64,000 nucleotides of DNA from JAKPBU01 sp964425695 (GCA_964425695.1 CAYRNF010000002.1:1-64000), one strand, 5' to 3'. Positions 10,480-19,457 are shown, numbered from the stretch's first letter. Notes: generated by a model not told the origin, from the letters alone. Numbers and translations are program-made.

Positions 10480-12786
10480 TCAGGCCGTCAGTTCGAACGT
10501 CCCCGCCACGCCCTCTGCTTCTGCCGACGGTGCGATCCACACGTCGAACATGCCCGGCTCCACGGTCGGGCGGTTGTCCACGCCGAAGAACAGCAGGTCG
10601 TCGCGCTTCAACGTAAAGCGCACGGTTTTTGATTCGCCCGGCTTCAGCGCGATCTTGCGGAAATCCTTCAGCTCGCGCACCGGGCGGGTGACGCTGGCGG
10701 CGCGGTCGCGCACGTACAGCTGCACCACTTCCTCGATCGCCACCTTGCCGGCGTTGCGCACCCGCGCCGACACGACGAGTTCGCCGTTGGCGGACAGCTT
10801 GCCGCCGCCGGTGTCCAGCGCGGCGTACTCGGGCTTGCCGTAGGTCAGGCCATGCCCGAACGGGAAGCGTGAGACGTTGAGCATGTTGCGGAACCGGGCC
10901 TTGTATTCCTCGAGTTTCGCGGGCGAGGGGTTGGGGCGGCCGGTGTTCTTGTGCGCGTAGTAGTACGGCGACTGGCCGGTGGCCTGCGGAAAGCTCACCG
11001 GCAGGCGACCCGACGGGCTGTAGTCGCCGAACAGCACGTCGGCCAGCGCGTTGCCCGTTTCGGTGCCCAGGAACCACGCGACCACGATGGCGTCCGCGTC
11101 CAGCACCGCGCCTTCAAGCGCCAGCGCCCGGCCGTTGCGCAGCACCACCACCGTGGGCTTGCCGGCCCTGGCCACGGCTTCGGCCAGCGCCTGCTGCGCT
11201 TCGGGCACGACCACCTCGGTGCGCGACTGCGCCTCGCCGGAAAAACCGGTCGGCTCGCCCAGCGCCAGCACCACCACGTCGGCCGCGTTCGCTGCGGCCA
11301 CGGCAGCCTCGATGCCGCCTGGCAGCGGTTTTTCGATGTCGCAGCCTTCCACCACCGTCACCTGCACCTTGGCGTTGCGCAGGCCGGTGGCGAAGTCCAC
11401 CGCGTCCGCGTCCTTGCCGAAGATCGTCCACGGGCCCACCAGGTCGTGCTGGCCGCTGGCGAACGGGCCGATCAGCGCGATCTTCTGCGACTTGTTCAGC
11501 GGCAGCACGGCGTTGTCGTTCTTCAGCAGCACCACGCTGCGGCGTGCGCTGTCGCGGGCCAGCGCGGTGTGCGCGGGGATGCGCTCGCGGCGCGCCTGCT
11601 CGGCCTCGGGCACCACCTTGATGCGGCGGTACGGATCGTCGAACAGCCCCAGCAGCGCCTTGACGGTGAGCACCCGGCGCACGGACTCGTCCACCTTCGC
11701 GATAGGCACGGCCCCTTCGGCCACCAGCGCCGGCAGGTGCTTCATGTACAGCCCGCTCTGCATGCTCATGTCCACGCCGGCCAGGATCGCCAGCTTGACG
11801 GCTTCCTTTTCGTCGGCGGCGTAGCCGTGCGCGATCATTTCCATGTCGCCGGTGTAGTCGGACACCACCAGCCCGCGGAAATTCCACTCGCCGCGCAGTA
11901 CCTGGCTCATCAGCCAGGCGTTGCCCGTGGCGGGGATGCCGGACAGCTCGTTGAACGCGGCCATGGTGGACAGCGCGCCGGCTTCGAAGCCGGCCTGGAA
12001 CGGCGGGAAATACACCTCGCGCAGGGTCCGCTCGGACACGTCCACCGTGTTGTAGTCCAGCCCGGCCTCGGCCGCGCCGTAGGCGGCGAAATGCTTGGGG
12101 CACGACAGCATCGCGGTGGGGTCCGACAGCCTGCCCTTGCCCTGGAAGCCGCGCACGCGCGCCGCGGCGAAACGCTTGCCGAGCAGGACGTCCTCGCCCG
12201 CGCCTTCCACGCCGCGGCCCCAGCGCGCATCGCGAGCCACGTCCACCATCGGCGCGAAGGTCCAGTCCAGCCCGGTAGCGGTGGCCTCGATGGCGGCGGC
12301 GCGCGCGGTGCGCTCGGCCAGGTCTGGCTCGAAGCTGGCGGTTTCGCCCAGCGGCACCGGGAACACGGTGCGGAAGCCGTGGATCACGTCGGCGGCGAAC
12401 AGCATCGGGATCTTCAGCCGGCTCTGCAGCGCGGCGTCCTGCAGGCGCTTGTGCCACTCGACCTGCGAGGCGTTGAAGATGCCGGTCAGCCGCCCGGTGC
12501 GCGCGGCTTGCAGCTGGCCCTCTTGGGAGGCGGCGACCTGCGGATTGATCGCGGCCGCGGCGGCATCGCCGAACAGCGCCGTGCCCAGCAGGGTGAGCTG
12601 GCCGGCCTTCTCCTCCACCGTCATCTGCGCGATGAGCGCTTCGACGAATGCCGGCGTCGCCACGTCCGATGGCCCCAGCGCCCAGCCCAGCGGCATGCGG
12701 GCGGTCAAGGCGGCACCGCCGACGGCAGCCAGGAAGCCGCGGCGGCTCAGGCGCGGGACGGAGCGGGAGGGCGGATTCCGGGCCAT
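10480..12786 (-). CDS. GH3 family beta-glucosidase (BglX-like), Tat-exported
   Basis: A glycoside hydrolase of family 3, 768 residues, most like periplasmic BglX enzymes that remove glucose or xylose from oligosaccharides. The N-terminus has a twin-arginine signal (S-R-R-G-F-L-A-A plus a hydrophobic stretch), so the folded enzyme should be exported by Tat. The order is the N-terminal TIM-barrel-like domain with nucleophile Asp310 in V-V-S-D-Y, the alpha/beta sandwich domain, then a C-terminal fibronectin type III-like domain. ATG 12786 fits the Tat signal best; an in-frame extension to 12882 has no such sense. A LacI-family operator-like site lies 13 bases upstream of the start, implying sugar-controlled repression. 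No regulator or TonB receptor gene is adjacent. Confidence 0.92.
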   Translation of the reverse strand: MARNPPSRSVPRLSRRGFLAAVGGAALTARMPLGWALGPSDVATPAFVEALIAQMTVEEKAGQLTLLGTALFGDAAAAAINPQVAASQEGQLQAARTGRLTGIFNASQVEWHKRLQDAALQSRLKIPMLFAADVIHGFRTVFPVPLGETASFEPDLAERTARAAAIEATATGLDWTFAPMVDVARDARWGRGVEGAGEDVLLGKRFAAARVRGFQGKGRLSDPTAMLSCPKHFAAYGAAEAGLDYNTVDVSERTLREVYFPPFQAGFEAGALSTMAAFNELSGIPATGNAWLMSQVLRGEWNFRGLVVSDYTGDMEMIAHGYAADEKEAVKLAILAGVDMSMQSGLYMKHLPALVAEGAVPIAKVDESVRRVLTVKALLGLFDDPYRRIKVVPEAEQARRERIPAHTALARDSARRSVVLLKNDNAVLPLNKSQKIALIGPFASGQHDLVGPWTIFGKDADAVDFATGLRNAKVQVTVVEGCDIEKPLPGGIEAAVAAANAADVVVLALGEPTGFSGEAQSRTEVVVPEAQQALAEAVARAGKPTVVVLRNGRALALEGAVLDADAIVVAWFLGTETGNALADVLFGDYSPSGRLPVSFPQATGQSPYYYAHKNTGRPNPSPAKLEEYKARFRNMLNVSRFPFGHGLTYGKPEYAALDTGGGKLSANGELVVSARVRNAGKVAIEEVVQLYVRDRAASVTRPVRELKDFRKIALKPGESKTVRFTLKRDDLLFFGVDNRPTVEPGMFDVWIAPSAEAEGVAGTFELTA

Positions 12787-12798
12787 GGCATCAGTCCA

Positions 12799-12812
12799 TG
12801 TAAACGATTTCA
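12799..12812. promoter_or_regulatory. LacI-family operator-like site upstream of the GH3 gene
   Basis: TGTAAACGATTTCA matches the LacI/GalR-family operator pattern TGnAAnCGnTnnCA at every fixed position, with the central CG of this regulator class. It sits just upstream of the beta-glucosidase start codon, where a bound repressor would block initiation. Its AT-richness stands out from the surrounding DNA. Confidence 0.6.
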
Positions 12813-12946
12813 CGGACCATAGCGGAGGCCCGCGGCGCTTGCCAAGTCGCGCCGCGGGCGGCGCCGGCAGCGCGTTGCGCACCCGCGGGCGTCCGCGCCC
12901 GCAACCGGGGCTGGGCCCGCCTGCGGCACCTGCCCCCGGAAACGAA

Positions 12947-12972
12947 GAAAGGCCGCATCGCTGCGGCCTTTC
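12947..12972 (-). terminator. Intrinsic terminator downstream of tRNA-Leu
   Basis: Perfect 11-bp stem GAAAGGCCGCA / TGCGGCCTTTC with a 4-base loop, 12 bases past the 3' end of the tRNA on the minus strand; the stem ends in TTTC. Confidence 0.7.
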
Positions 12973-12983
12973 GTCTTGAACCT

Positions 12984-13068
<85 letters not shown>

Positions 13069-13149
13069 AAGGGGCGCGTATGTTGCGGTGCGGTGCCGGC
13101 GATGTCAACGCATCCGGAGCCTTCGCAGACCCGCGTGTACCATCCGGCG

Positions 13150-15651
13150 ATGGCGAAAACCCCCAGCAAGCGTGGCAGCGGCCGCAAGTCCACCTCCCCG
13201 CCCGACACGAAGGCGCCCGCGCAAAGGCCGCCCAAGGGCGCCCAGTTGCCGCCATGGATGCCCGATTCCATGCGCAATGCAGGCAGCTCCGCGCCACGGC
13301 AGCCTCCCGGCCAGAAGCCACGCAAGGCGGCACTGCCGCCGGCCCCGCGCGCGTCGCAGGGCCGGCGCGGTTTCGACGATCCGCACGCGGATCGCGAGGC
13401 GCAGCGTTACGCCGAACCGATCGCCAGCCGTGAGGCGATCCTGCAGCTGCTCGGCGCCGCCGAAGGCCCCATGGATGCCGACGCGCTGGCCGAACGCCTG
13501 CATCTCACCGCCCCGGACCGGCGCGAAGCCCTGGACAAGCGACTGGCCGCGATGCGCCGCGACGGGCAGCTGCTGCAGAACCGGCGCGGCCACCTGGCGC
13601 CGGCGCAGCAGCTGGACCTGATCGCCGGCACGGTGATCGCCAACCCGGAAGGCTTCGGCTTCCTTCGCCCGGACCGCATCGACCAGCCCGGCAAGGGCGA
13701 CGACCTGTTCCTGCCGCCCGGCGAGATGCGCAAGGTGATGCACGGCGACCGCGTGTTGGCCAGCGTGACCGGCGTGGACCGCCGCGGGCGCAGCGAGGGC
13801 GCCATCGTCGAGGTGCTCGAACGTCGCGTCACCCGCTTGATCGGCCGCTTCGAGGCCGAAGCCGGCATCTGCTACGTGGTGCCCGACGACCGCCGCATCC
13901 AGCGCAACGTGCAGATCCCGCCCGACGCGCGCGAAGGCGCGCAGCACGGGCAGCTGGTCGTCTGCGAGATCGTGCAGCCGCCCACCGCGCAGCGCCCGCC
14001 CATTGGCCGCGTGCTCACGGTACTGGGCGACAAGCTCACCCCTTCGCTGGTGGTGGAAGCCGCCATCCACGGCCACGACCTGCCGCACGAGTTCCCGCCG
14101 GAAGTGCTCGCCGAAGCGTCCGCCGTGCCGGTGGACGTCACCGCGCCCGAAGCCGCCGCGCGCACCGACCTGCGCGCGATCCCGCTGGTGACCATCGACG
14201 GCGAGGACGCCAAGGACTTCGACGACGCGGTGTGGTGCGAGCCCAACCGCGACGGCTTCCGCCTGCTGGTGGCCATCGCCGACGTTTCGCACTACGTGCG
14301 CCCGGGGACGCCGCTGGACGACGAGGCCCAGCGCCGCGCGACCAGCGTGTACTTCCCCGGCTTCGTGGTGCCGATGCTGCCGGAGACCCTGTCCAACGGC
14401 ATCTGTTCGCTGAAGCCGAAGGTGGACCGGCTGTGCATGGTCTGCGCCATGCAGATCTCGCGCGACGGCGAAGTGGTGGACTCGGAGTTCCGCGCGGCGG
14501 TGATGAACTCGCACGCGCGTCTGACCTACACCGAAGTCTGGAACGCGATCGCCCCGGAAGGCGACGTGCTGGCCGACGACCGCGACGCCGCGCTGGCCAA
14601 GATCGGCCCGCTGCTGCCGCAGGTGCAGCACCTGCACCAGCTCTACAAGGTGCTGGCCAAGGCGCGCAAGAAGCGCGGCGCGATCGAATTCGAATCGTCC
14701 GAGGTGCGCTTCGTGGTGGGGCCCAAGGGCGAGGTCGTGCAGGCCGGCATGCTCCAGCGCAACGATGCGCACAAGCTGATCGAGGAGTGCATGATCGCGG
14801 CCAACGTCGAAGCCGCGAAGTTCCTGCTGGCGCGCAAGGTACCGGCGCCATACCGCATCCACGACAAGCCGCCGGAATCGAAGTACGCGGACCTGCTGGA
14901 GTTCCTCAAGGAGTTCAAGCTGTCGCTGCCGGCCTGGGGCAAGGTGCAGCCCGGCGACTTCACCCGCCTGCTGGCCAGGATCCGCGAACGGCCGGACGCG
15001 GCGCTGCTGGAATCGGTGCTGCTGCGCAGCCAGTCGCTGGCGGTGTACCAGCCCGACAACCTGGGCCATTTCGGCCTGGCGCTGGAGGCCTACGCGCATT
15101 TCACCTCGCCGATCCGCCGCTATCCGGACCTGCTGGTGCATCGCGCGATCCGCAGCGCGCTGGACCCCAAGGACCGCGCGGGCCATGCCTACACGCCGCG
15201 CGAGATGGCCACGCTGTCGCTGCAGAGCTCCGAGCGCGAACGCCGCGCCGACGAGGCCGAGCGCGAAGTGGACGAGCGCTACCGCGCCGCGTGGATGGAA
15301 CAGCACGTGGGCGGGCAGTTCGACGGCGTCATCAGCGGCGTCACCAGCTTCGGCCTGTTCGTGGAACTGGACGATTCCAAGGTCAACGGCCTGGTGCACG
15401 TGACCCAGCTGGCCAACGACTACTACCACTTCGATCCGATCCGCAAGACGCTCACCGGCGAACGCCGCGGCCGCGAATACCGGCTCGGCGACCGCGCACG
15501 CGTGGTCGTGCTCAAGGCCAGCCTGGAGGAGCGCAAGATCGACTTCCGCCTGATCGAAGACGGCGATGTCCACGGCGTGCGCGCCAGGGGCGAACCGAAG
15601 CCGCCGGCACCGCGCGGCGCGCCTGCCAAGCGCGCCAAGAAGAAGTACTGA
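13150..15651 (+). CDS. rnr: Ribonuclease R
   Basis: A 3'-to-5' processive exoribonuclease of 833 residues that degrades structured RNA and takes part in rRNA and tmRNA quality control. A basic Lys/Pro-rich N-terminal tail of about 75 residues is followed by a helix-turn-helix-like region, two cold-shock domains, the RNB catalytic domain, an S1 domain near residues 720-800 and a Lys-rich tail ending A-K-R-A-K-K-K-Y. The four catalytic aspartates are seen as Asp350, Asp356, Asp358 and Asp359 (D-x5-D-x-D-D). ATG 13150 is preferred; an in-frame start at 13093 would add 19 residues. It is followed by rlmB, as in many gammaproteobacteria, so the two are probably co-expressed. Confidence 0.95.
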   Translation: MAKTPSKRGSGRKSTSPPDTKAPAQRPPKGAQLPPWMPDSMRNAGSSAPRQPPGQKPRKAALPPAPRASQGRRGFDDPHADREAQRYAEPIASREAILQLLGAAEGPMDADALAERLHLTAPDRREALDKRLAAMRRDGQLLQNRRGHLAPAQQLDLIAGTVIANPEGFGFLRPDRIDQPGKGDDLFLPPGEMRKVMHGDRVLASVTGVDRRGRSEGAIVEVLERRVTRLIGRFEAEAGICYVVPDDRRIQRNVQIPPDAREGAQHGQLVVCEIVQPPTAQRPPIGRVLTVLGDKLTPSLVVEAAIHGHDLPHEFPPEVLAEASAVPVDVTAPEAAARTDLRAIPLVTIDGEDAKDFDDAVWCEPNRDGFRLLVAIADVSHYVRPGTPLDDEAQRRATSVYFPGFVVPMLPETLSNGICSLKPKVDRLCMVCAMQISRDGEVVDSEFRAAVMNSHARLTYTEVWNAIAPEGDVLADDRDAALAKIGPLLPQVQHLHQLYKVLAKARKKRGAIEFESSEVRFVVGPKGEVVQAGMLQRNDAHKLIEECMIAANVEAAKFLLARKVPAPYRIHDKPPESKYADLLEFLKEFKLSLPAWGKVQPGDFTRLLARIRERPDAALLESVLLRSQSLAVYQPDNLGHFGLALEAYAHFTSPIRRYPDLLVHRAIRSALDPKDRAGHAYTPREMATLSLQSSERERRADEAEREVDERYRAAWMEQHVGGQFDGVISGVTSFGLFVELDDSKVNGLVHVTQLANDYYHFDPIRKTLTGERRGREYRLGDRARVVVLKASLEERKIDFRLIEDGDVHGVRARGEPKPPAPRGAPAKRAKKKY

Positions 15652-15840
15652 CGCACGGCGGGCCCGACCCGCCACCGGTGCGCCACCCGGCGCCGGGCGG
15701 TGCTGCGCATCGCACTGGTGGCCGTGGGCCAAACCCCGAGCCGCCCGTTGCCTCGTACAGGCAACGTCGCGCACGCGAGCCGGTCGGCGAGACGCCGTAT
15801 CCTTCCCGCTCCCCGTTCCCCGTTTCCAACGCCTCGCCCC

Positions 15841-16596
15841 ATGAGCAAAGACGCCCACTGGATCGCCGGCATCAACGCCGTCGCCTCCGCCATCGAGCAC
15901 GATGCAGAAAATGTGCGTGAAGTGCTGCTCGAAGGGGGCGCCAAGAACCCGCGCATCGTCGAGATCGAGGGCAACGCGCGGCGCATGGGCATCGAGGTGC
16001 GGCGCGTGCCGCAGCAGGCGCTGGACGGCGTGGCCGGCGGCCTGCGCCACCAGGGCGCGGTGGCGCGCTACGCCGCGGCCAGGACCTGGGACGAGCACGA
16101 ACTGCCGGCGCTGGTGGAAGCCGCCGCAGGCAAGGCGCTGCTGCTGGTGCTCGACGGCGTGCAGGACCCGCACAACCTGGGCGCCTGCCTGCGCAGCGCC
16201 GCGGCGGCGGGCGTCACCGCGGTGGTGATCCCCAAGGACAAGGCGGTGCAGGTCACCGCCACCGTGCGCAAGACCTCGGCCGGTGCGGCCGACACCATTC
16301 CCGTGATCCGCGCCACCAACCTGTCGCGCACGCTGCGCGAGCTGCAGAAGCTGGGCGTGTGGATCTACGGACTGGCCGGCGATACCGGCGCGTCGCTGTA
16401 CGCCATCGACCTGCGCGGCAACGTGGCGCTGGTGCTGGGCGGCGAGGGCGACGGCCTGCGCCGCCTGACGCGCGAGCACTGCGACCAGCTGGTCTCGATT
16501 CCCATGCCGGGTGCGGCCAACGTGGAGAGCCTCAACGTTTCGGTGGCCGCAGGCGTGTCGCTGTTCGAAGCCGTCCGCCAGCGCGTGGCGGAGTAG
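15841..16596 (+). CDS. rlmB: 23S rRNA (guanosine-2'-O-)-methyltransferase RlmB
   Basis: A SpoU-family methyltransferase of 251 residues that makes the 2'-O-methyl group at G2251 (E. coli numbering) in the peptidyl transferase centre. The N-terminal substrate-binding domain starts W-I-A-G-I-N-A-V. The trefoil-knot SAM-binding domain is shown by three motifs: D-P-H-N-L-G-A (motif 1, with the essential Asn), L-G-G-E-G-D-G-L (motif 2) and I-P-M-P-G, then N-V-E-S-L-N-V-S-V (motif 3). It lies 189 bases after rnr, a conserved pairing. The gap contains a GTTGCC/GGCAAC hairpin but no clear terminator. Confidence 0.95.
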   Translation: MSKDAHWIAGINAVASAIEHDAENVREVLLEGGAKNPRIVEIEGNARRMGIEVRRVPQQALDGVAGGLRHQGAVARYAAARTWDEHELPALVEAAAGKALLLVLDGVQDPHNLGACLRSAAAAGVTAVVIPKDKAVQVTATVRKTSAGAADTIPVIRATNLSRTLRELQKLGVWIYGLAGDTGASLYAIDLRGNVALVLGGEGDGLRRLTREHCDQLVSIPMPGAANVESLNVSVAAGVSLFEAVRQRVAE

Positions 16597-16686
16597 GGCA
16601 GGCCCGCGGTCTGCGCACCGCCCGCCTCCGGGTCAGCCGCGGGTCAGGCGCGCCGCCGCGCCGCCGGCACAATGCCGCGCACGGAA

Positions 16687-16729
16687 GCGGGGACGGCCTC
16701 GCCGTTCCATCGCATCCGGGGACGGCCCC
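16687..16729 (+). ncRNA. Guanidine-II (mini-ykkC) riboswitch, candidate
   Basis: Two small hairpins with identical ACGG loops lie in tandem: stem 16687-16692/16697-16702 (one G-U pair) and stem 16718-16721/16726-16729. The ACGR tetraloops and short linker are the defining features of the guanidine-II riboswitch. The second hairpin ends nine bases before the GGAG ribosome-binding site (16738-16741) of the downstream Gdx-type exporter, the usual partner gene, which fits control of translation by free guanidinium. Confidence 0.8.
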
Positions 16730-16749
16730 ATCACGATGGAGACCATGCA

Positions 16750-17064
16750 ATGCCCTGGATCATCCTGGTGCTCGCCGGCCTGTTCGAGATCGGCTGGGCG
16801 ATCGGCCTGAAGTACACCGAAGGGTTCACCCGCCTGTGGCCCACGCTGGGCACGGTGGCGGCGATGGCCGTGAGCCTGGGCCTGCTGGGGGTGGCGATGA
16901 AATCGCTGCCGGTAGGCACGGCCTATGCCGTGTGGGTGGGCGTGGGCGCGGTGGGCACGGCAATCCTGAGTATCGTGCTGCTGGGCGAACCCGCCAATGC
17001 CGGGCGCATCGCCAGCCTGTTGCTGATCGTGGCGGGCATCGTCGGGCTGAAGCTCGCGAGCTAG
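16750..17064 (+). CDS. gdx: Guanidinium exporter, SMR family (Gdx/SugE)
   Basis: A four-helix small multidrug resistance protein of 104 residues, the usual length. Glu13 in L-F-E-I-G-W-A is the conserved proton/substrate glutamate of the family. The segment K-S-L-P-V-G-T-A-Y-A-V-W-V-G-V-G follows the Gdx (SugE) subtype rather than the EmrE subtype; Gdx proteins exchange guanidinium for protons at the inner membrane as antiparallel dimers. The upstream tandem ACGG hairpins strengthen the Gdx assignment. The start is ATG 16750, eight bases after GGAG; an out-of-frame ATG lies just before it. The gene is followed by a REP-like repeat and then rnt in the opposite direction. Confidence 0.9.
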   Translation: MPWIILVLAGLFEIGWAIGLKYTEGFTRLWPTLGTVAAMAVSLGLLGVAMKSLPVGTAYAVWVGVGAVGTAILSIVLLGEPANAGRIASLLLIVAGIVGLKLAS

Positions 17065-17069
17065 CTGCA

Positions 17070-17156
17070 CGGGTCCGTAGCAGCCGCTTCAGCCGCGAGC
17101 TTTCGCCTGCTACTGCGGGATGTCTCGAAGGTGCGCGGCTGAAGCCGCGGCTACGG
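17070..17156. repeat. REP-like element between gdx and rnt
   Basis: GTAGCAGCCGCTTCAGCCGC at the left and GCGGCTGAAGCCGCGGCTAC at the right form opposed arms around a loop of about 40 bases. The element fills the whole gap between two convergent genes and resembles the second repeat family seen at 7740 and 59170. Confidence 0.65.
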
Positions 17157-17804
17157 GGCGTTGGACGGCGCGGGTGACGCGGTGCGCGGCCACGCGTTGG
17201 CGATGTTGCAGAACAGCTGCGCGGTCTGCTCCGCGTCGTACACCGCCGAATGCGCCTGTGCGCTGTCCCAGGTGCCGCCGGTGGCCTGCACGGCACGGGC
17301 CAGCACGGTCTGGCCGTACGCCACGCCGGCCAGCGACACGGTGTCGAACACGCTGAAGGGATGGAACGGATTGCGCTTGTGCCCGCTGCGCGCCACCGCG
17401 GCGTTGACGAAGTTGAGGTCGAAATGCGCGTTGTGGCCCAGCAGGATCGCGCGCTGGCAGTCGTGCCTGCGCACCGCGTTGCGTACCGTGGCGAACACGT
17501 GCTCCAGCGCCTCGCGTTCCGGCTTGGCCAGGCGCAGCGGATGGTCCAGGCGGATGCCGGTGATCTCCAGCGACGCAGGATCGATCACGGTGCCCGGCGC
17601 CGGGTCCAGGTGCGCGCTGGCGGTTTCGCCGCAGACGTAGCGGCCCTGTTCGTCCAGCTCGATCGGCACCACCGCGATCTCCAGCAGCGCGTGCCGGTTC
17701 CAGTCGAAGCCGCCGGTCTCCACGTCCACCGCCACGGGCAGGAACCCGCGGAAACGCTGCTTCATCGGCAGGAACGTGGCGTTGGCGGCGTGGGCGTCTT
17801 GCAT
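17151..17804 (-). CDS. rnt: Ribonuclease T
   Basis: A 3'-5' exoribonuclease of the DEDDh group, 217 residues, that trims tRNA and other stable RNA ends and turns over tRNA CCA. The first motif is D-V-E-T-G-G-F-D, with Asp27 and Glu29. The second motif is G-H-N-A-H-F-D-L-N-F, and the third is H-S-A-V-Y-D-A-E-Q-T-A. These match RNase T closely, including the G-H-N-A-H-F-D block. ATG 17804 is preferred since related proteins have a short N-terminal extension; ATG 17765 (M-K-Q-R-F) is an alternative. It follows hvfC on the same strand by 49 bases and may be read through from that operon, but has no functional link with it. Confidence 0.93.
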   Translation of the reverse strand: MQDAHAANATFLPMKQRFRGFLPVAVDVETGGFDWNRHALLEIAVVPIELDEQGRYVCGETASAHLDPAPGTVIDPASLEITGIRLDHPLRLAKPEREALEHVFATVRNAVRRHDCQRAILLGHNAHFDLNFVNAAVARSGHKRNPFHPFSVFDTVSLAGVAYGQTVLARAVQATGGTWDSAQAHSAVYDAEQTAQLFCNIANAWPRTASPAPSNAP

Positions 17805-17853
17805 GCGCGAAGCCTAGCAGAGCCGGTCGCGGGGCCCTGCGCGGCAGACGCGA

Positions 17854-18624
17854 TCAGCGCGTGCCCAGCAGCGTGCCTTCCTCGCGCAGGCGCCGCAGCA
17901 TGGCGTGGCCTTCGTGCATGAAGGCGTCGGTGTCGCCGGCACCGGCCTCCTGTGCGAGCTGGGCGAGCGCGGCGCGGCCCGTGGTCGCCCCGTCCGCGTC
18001 GAGCAGTTCCAGCAGGCGATACACCAGCGGGGAAATGGCGGAGAAATGGATCGCCCCGCGCGCATCGCGGCGCACGAGCAGCAGCGTTGGCGCCGGCGGC
18101 GGCGTGTCCGGCACCTGCCCCGGCCCGATGCGCTGCACCGGCCAGGCATAGGCGAGCGGCCATGCCAGCGGCGCCACCACGGGCGCGCCCTCGAGCAGGT
18201 CGCCGTGCGGATCGTGCGCGGGCATCGGCGCATCGGCGAGCTGCAGCGCCAGTTCCACCCACTCGTAGTGCGCCAGTTCGCGCAGCCAGGGCGGATCGGC
18301 CGCGCCCGATGCAGCGCGCTGTTCCAGGAACGCCAGGAACTCCTGCGCCAGTTCCGGGAACAGCGGCGTGCGCGCGCGATGCTGCGCCAGGAATCCGCGG
18401 ACCAGCGCCTCCCACGCGCTCGTGCCCAGGGTGCGCCGGATCACCGGGAAATTGCCGGACAGCAGCTCGCGCAGGTTGTTGAAGACCAGCTCCCGGTACA
18501 CCTTCAGGCGCCGGTCCTCGATGCCCGGCGGCGCGGGATGCGCGCCCGGGTCGCGCAGGTGCGCGGCGAATGCGCGCAACTGCGCGTCCAGCTGGCCTGC
18601 GTCGGCGGCCGGCGCTTCGCTCAC
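17854..18624 (-). CDS. hvfC: HvfC-like DUF2063 partner protein of the RiPP-modifying enzyme
   Basis: A 256-residue protein with the N-terminal DUF2063 (putative DNA-binding) domain: R-L-K-V-Y-R-E-L-V-F-N-N-L is the diagnostic stretch, followed by F-P-V-I-R-R. In DUF692 systems this partner delivers the precursor peptide to the DUF692 enzyme, and the name 'DNA-binding' is historical. The start is GTG 18624, whose bases overlap the hvfB stop (GTGA), so the two are translationally coupled. The C-terminal half is a helical, less conserved domain. The gene order hvfA-hvfB-hvfC is complete, but no DoxX-like membrane gene follows, unlike many such operons. Confidence 0.85.
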   Translation of the reverse strand: MSEAPAADAGQLDAQLRAFAAHLRDPGAHPAPPGIEDRRLKVYRELVFNNLRELLSGNFPVIRRTLGTSAWEALVRGFLAQHRARTPLFPELAQEFLAFLEQRAASGAADPPWLRELAHYEWVELALQLADAPMPAHDPHGDLLEGAPVVAPLAWPLAYAWPVQRIGPGQVPDTPPPAPTLLLVRRDARGAIHFSAISPLVYRLLELLDADGATTGRAALAQLAQEAGAGDTDAFMHEGHAMLRRLREEGTLLGTR

Positions 18625-19457
18625 GCCGCCTGCGCCTGTGCCTGAAGCATGCGGATACGCTGCACTTCGCCCAGCAGGACCGGCATCGGCGGGAAGTTGA
18701 AATCGCGCTCCAGCAGCGTGGGCCGCACGCCGTGCAGGCGGTAGGCCTCGGCCAGCAGCGCCCACACGGCGTCCTTCACGTCCGCGCCGTGGGTATCCAC
18801 CTTCAGGTCGTCGGCTTCGTCGTAGTGGCCCGCCACGTGGTAGCTGGCGATGCGCGCGCCGGGCATGCGCGCCAGGAAGGCGTGCGCGTCGTAGCCGGCA
18901 TTGATCGCGTTGACGTAGACGTTGTTCACGTCCAGCAGCAGGTCGCAGTCGGCTTCGTCCAGCACCGCGTTGACGAAGTCGGCCTCGTCCATCGCCTGCC
19001 ACGGTGCGGCGTAATAGCTGACGTTCTCCACCGCGATGCGCCTGCCGAGCGCGTCCTGCGCCTGGCGGATGCGCGCCGCCACGTGGCGCACCGCCTCGTC
19101 GGTGAACGGGATCGGCATCAGGTCGTACAGATGCCCGCCGTCGGTGCAGTAGCTGAGGTGTTCGCTGTACAGCGCCACGGCGTGGCGGTCCAGGAAGTCG
19201 CGCGTCCGCGCGAGGAAGGGGAGGTCCAGCGGATCCGGCCCGCCCAGCGACAGCGACAGGCCGTGGCACGACAGCGGCAGGCGCGCCGACAGGTCCTGCA
19301 GGGCCTCGCCCAGGCGCCCGCCCACGCCGATCCAGTTGTCCGGCGCGCACTCCAGGAAATCGACCGCGCCGGCGTCCAGGTCCAGCAGCGGATCGAGCAG
19401 GGCGCGACGCAGGCCAAGGCCGGCGCTGGCATGCGCGAGCGGGGCGGCGGTGTTCAT
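18621..19457 (-). CDS. hvfB: DUF692 (UPF0276) multinuclear iron oxidase, HvfB/MbnB-like
   Basis: A 278-residue TIM-barrel protein of the DUF692 family, which in studied cases uses two or three iron atoms to modify cysteine residues of a precursor peptide. Conserved metal-ligand regions are visible: F-L-E-C-A-P-D-N-W, S-C-H-G-L-S-L-S, Y-S-E-H-L-S-Y, A-V-E-N-V-S-Y-Y, D-V-N-N-V-Y-V-N-A and S-Y-H-V-A-G-H. The start is ATG 19457. A strong hairpin separates it from hvfA and the stop overlaps hvfC. Known relatives turn EGKCG cysteines into oxazolone/thioamide groups that bind copper; the matching precursor is the next gene upstream. Confidence 0.9.
   Translation of the reverse strand: MNTAAPLAHASAGLGLRRALLDPLLDLDAGAVDFLECAPDNWIGVGGRLGEALQDLSARLPLSCHGLSLSLGGPDPLDLPFLARTRDFLDRHAVALYSEHLSYCTDGGHLYDLMPIPFTDEAVRHVAARIRQAQDALGRRIAVENVSYYAAPWQAMDEADFVNAVLDEADCDLLLDVNNVYVNAINAGYDAHAFLARMPGARIASYHVAGHYDEADDLKVDTHGADVKDAVWALLAEAYRLHGVRPTLLERDFNFPPMPVLLGEVQRIRMLQAQAQAA

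Noticed and set aside
17854..19350. A single open frame that would fuse the DUF2063 protein with an N-terminal extension across hvfB
   Set aside because: The upstream part is only an antiparallel-free shadow frame of the real DUF692 gene. GTG 18624 with its GTGA overlap and the DUF2063 domain start explain the gene.
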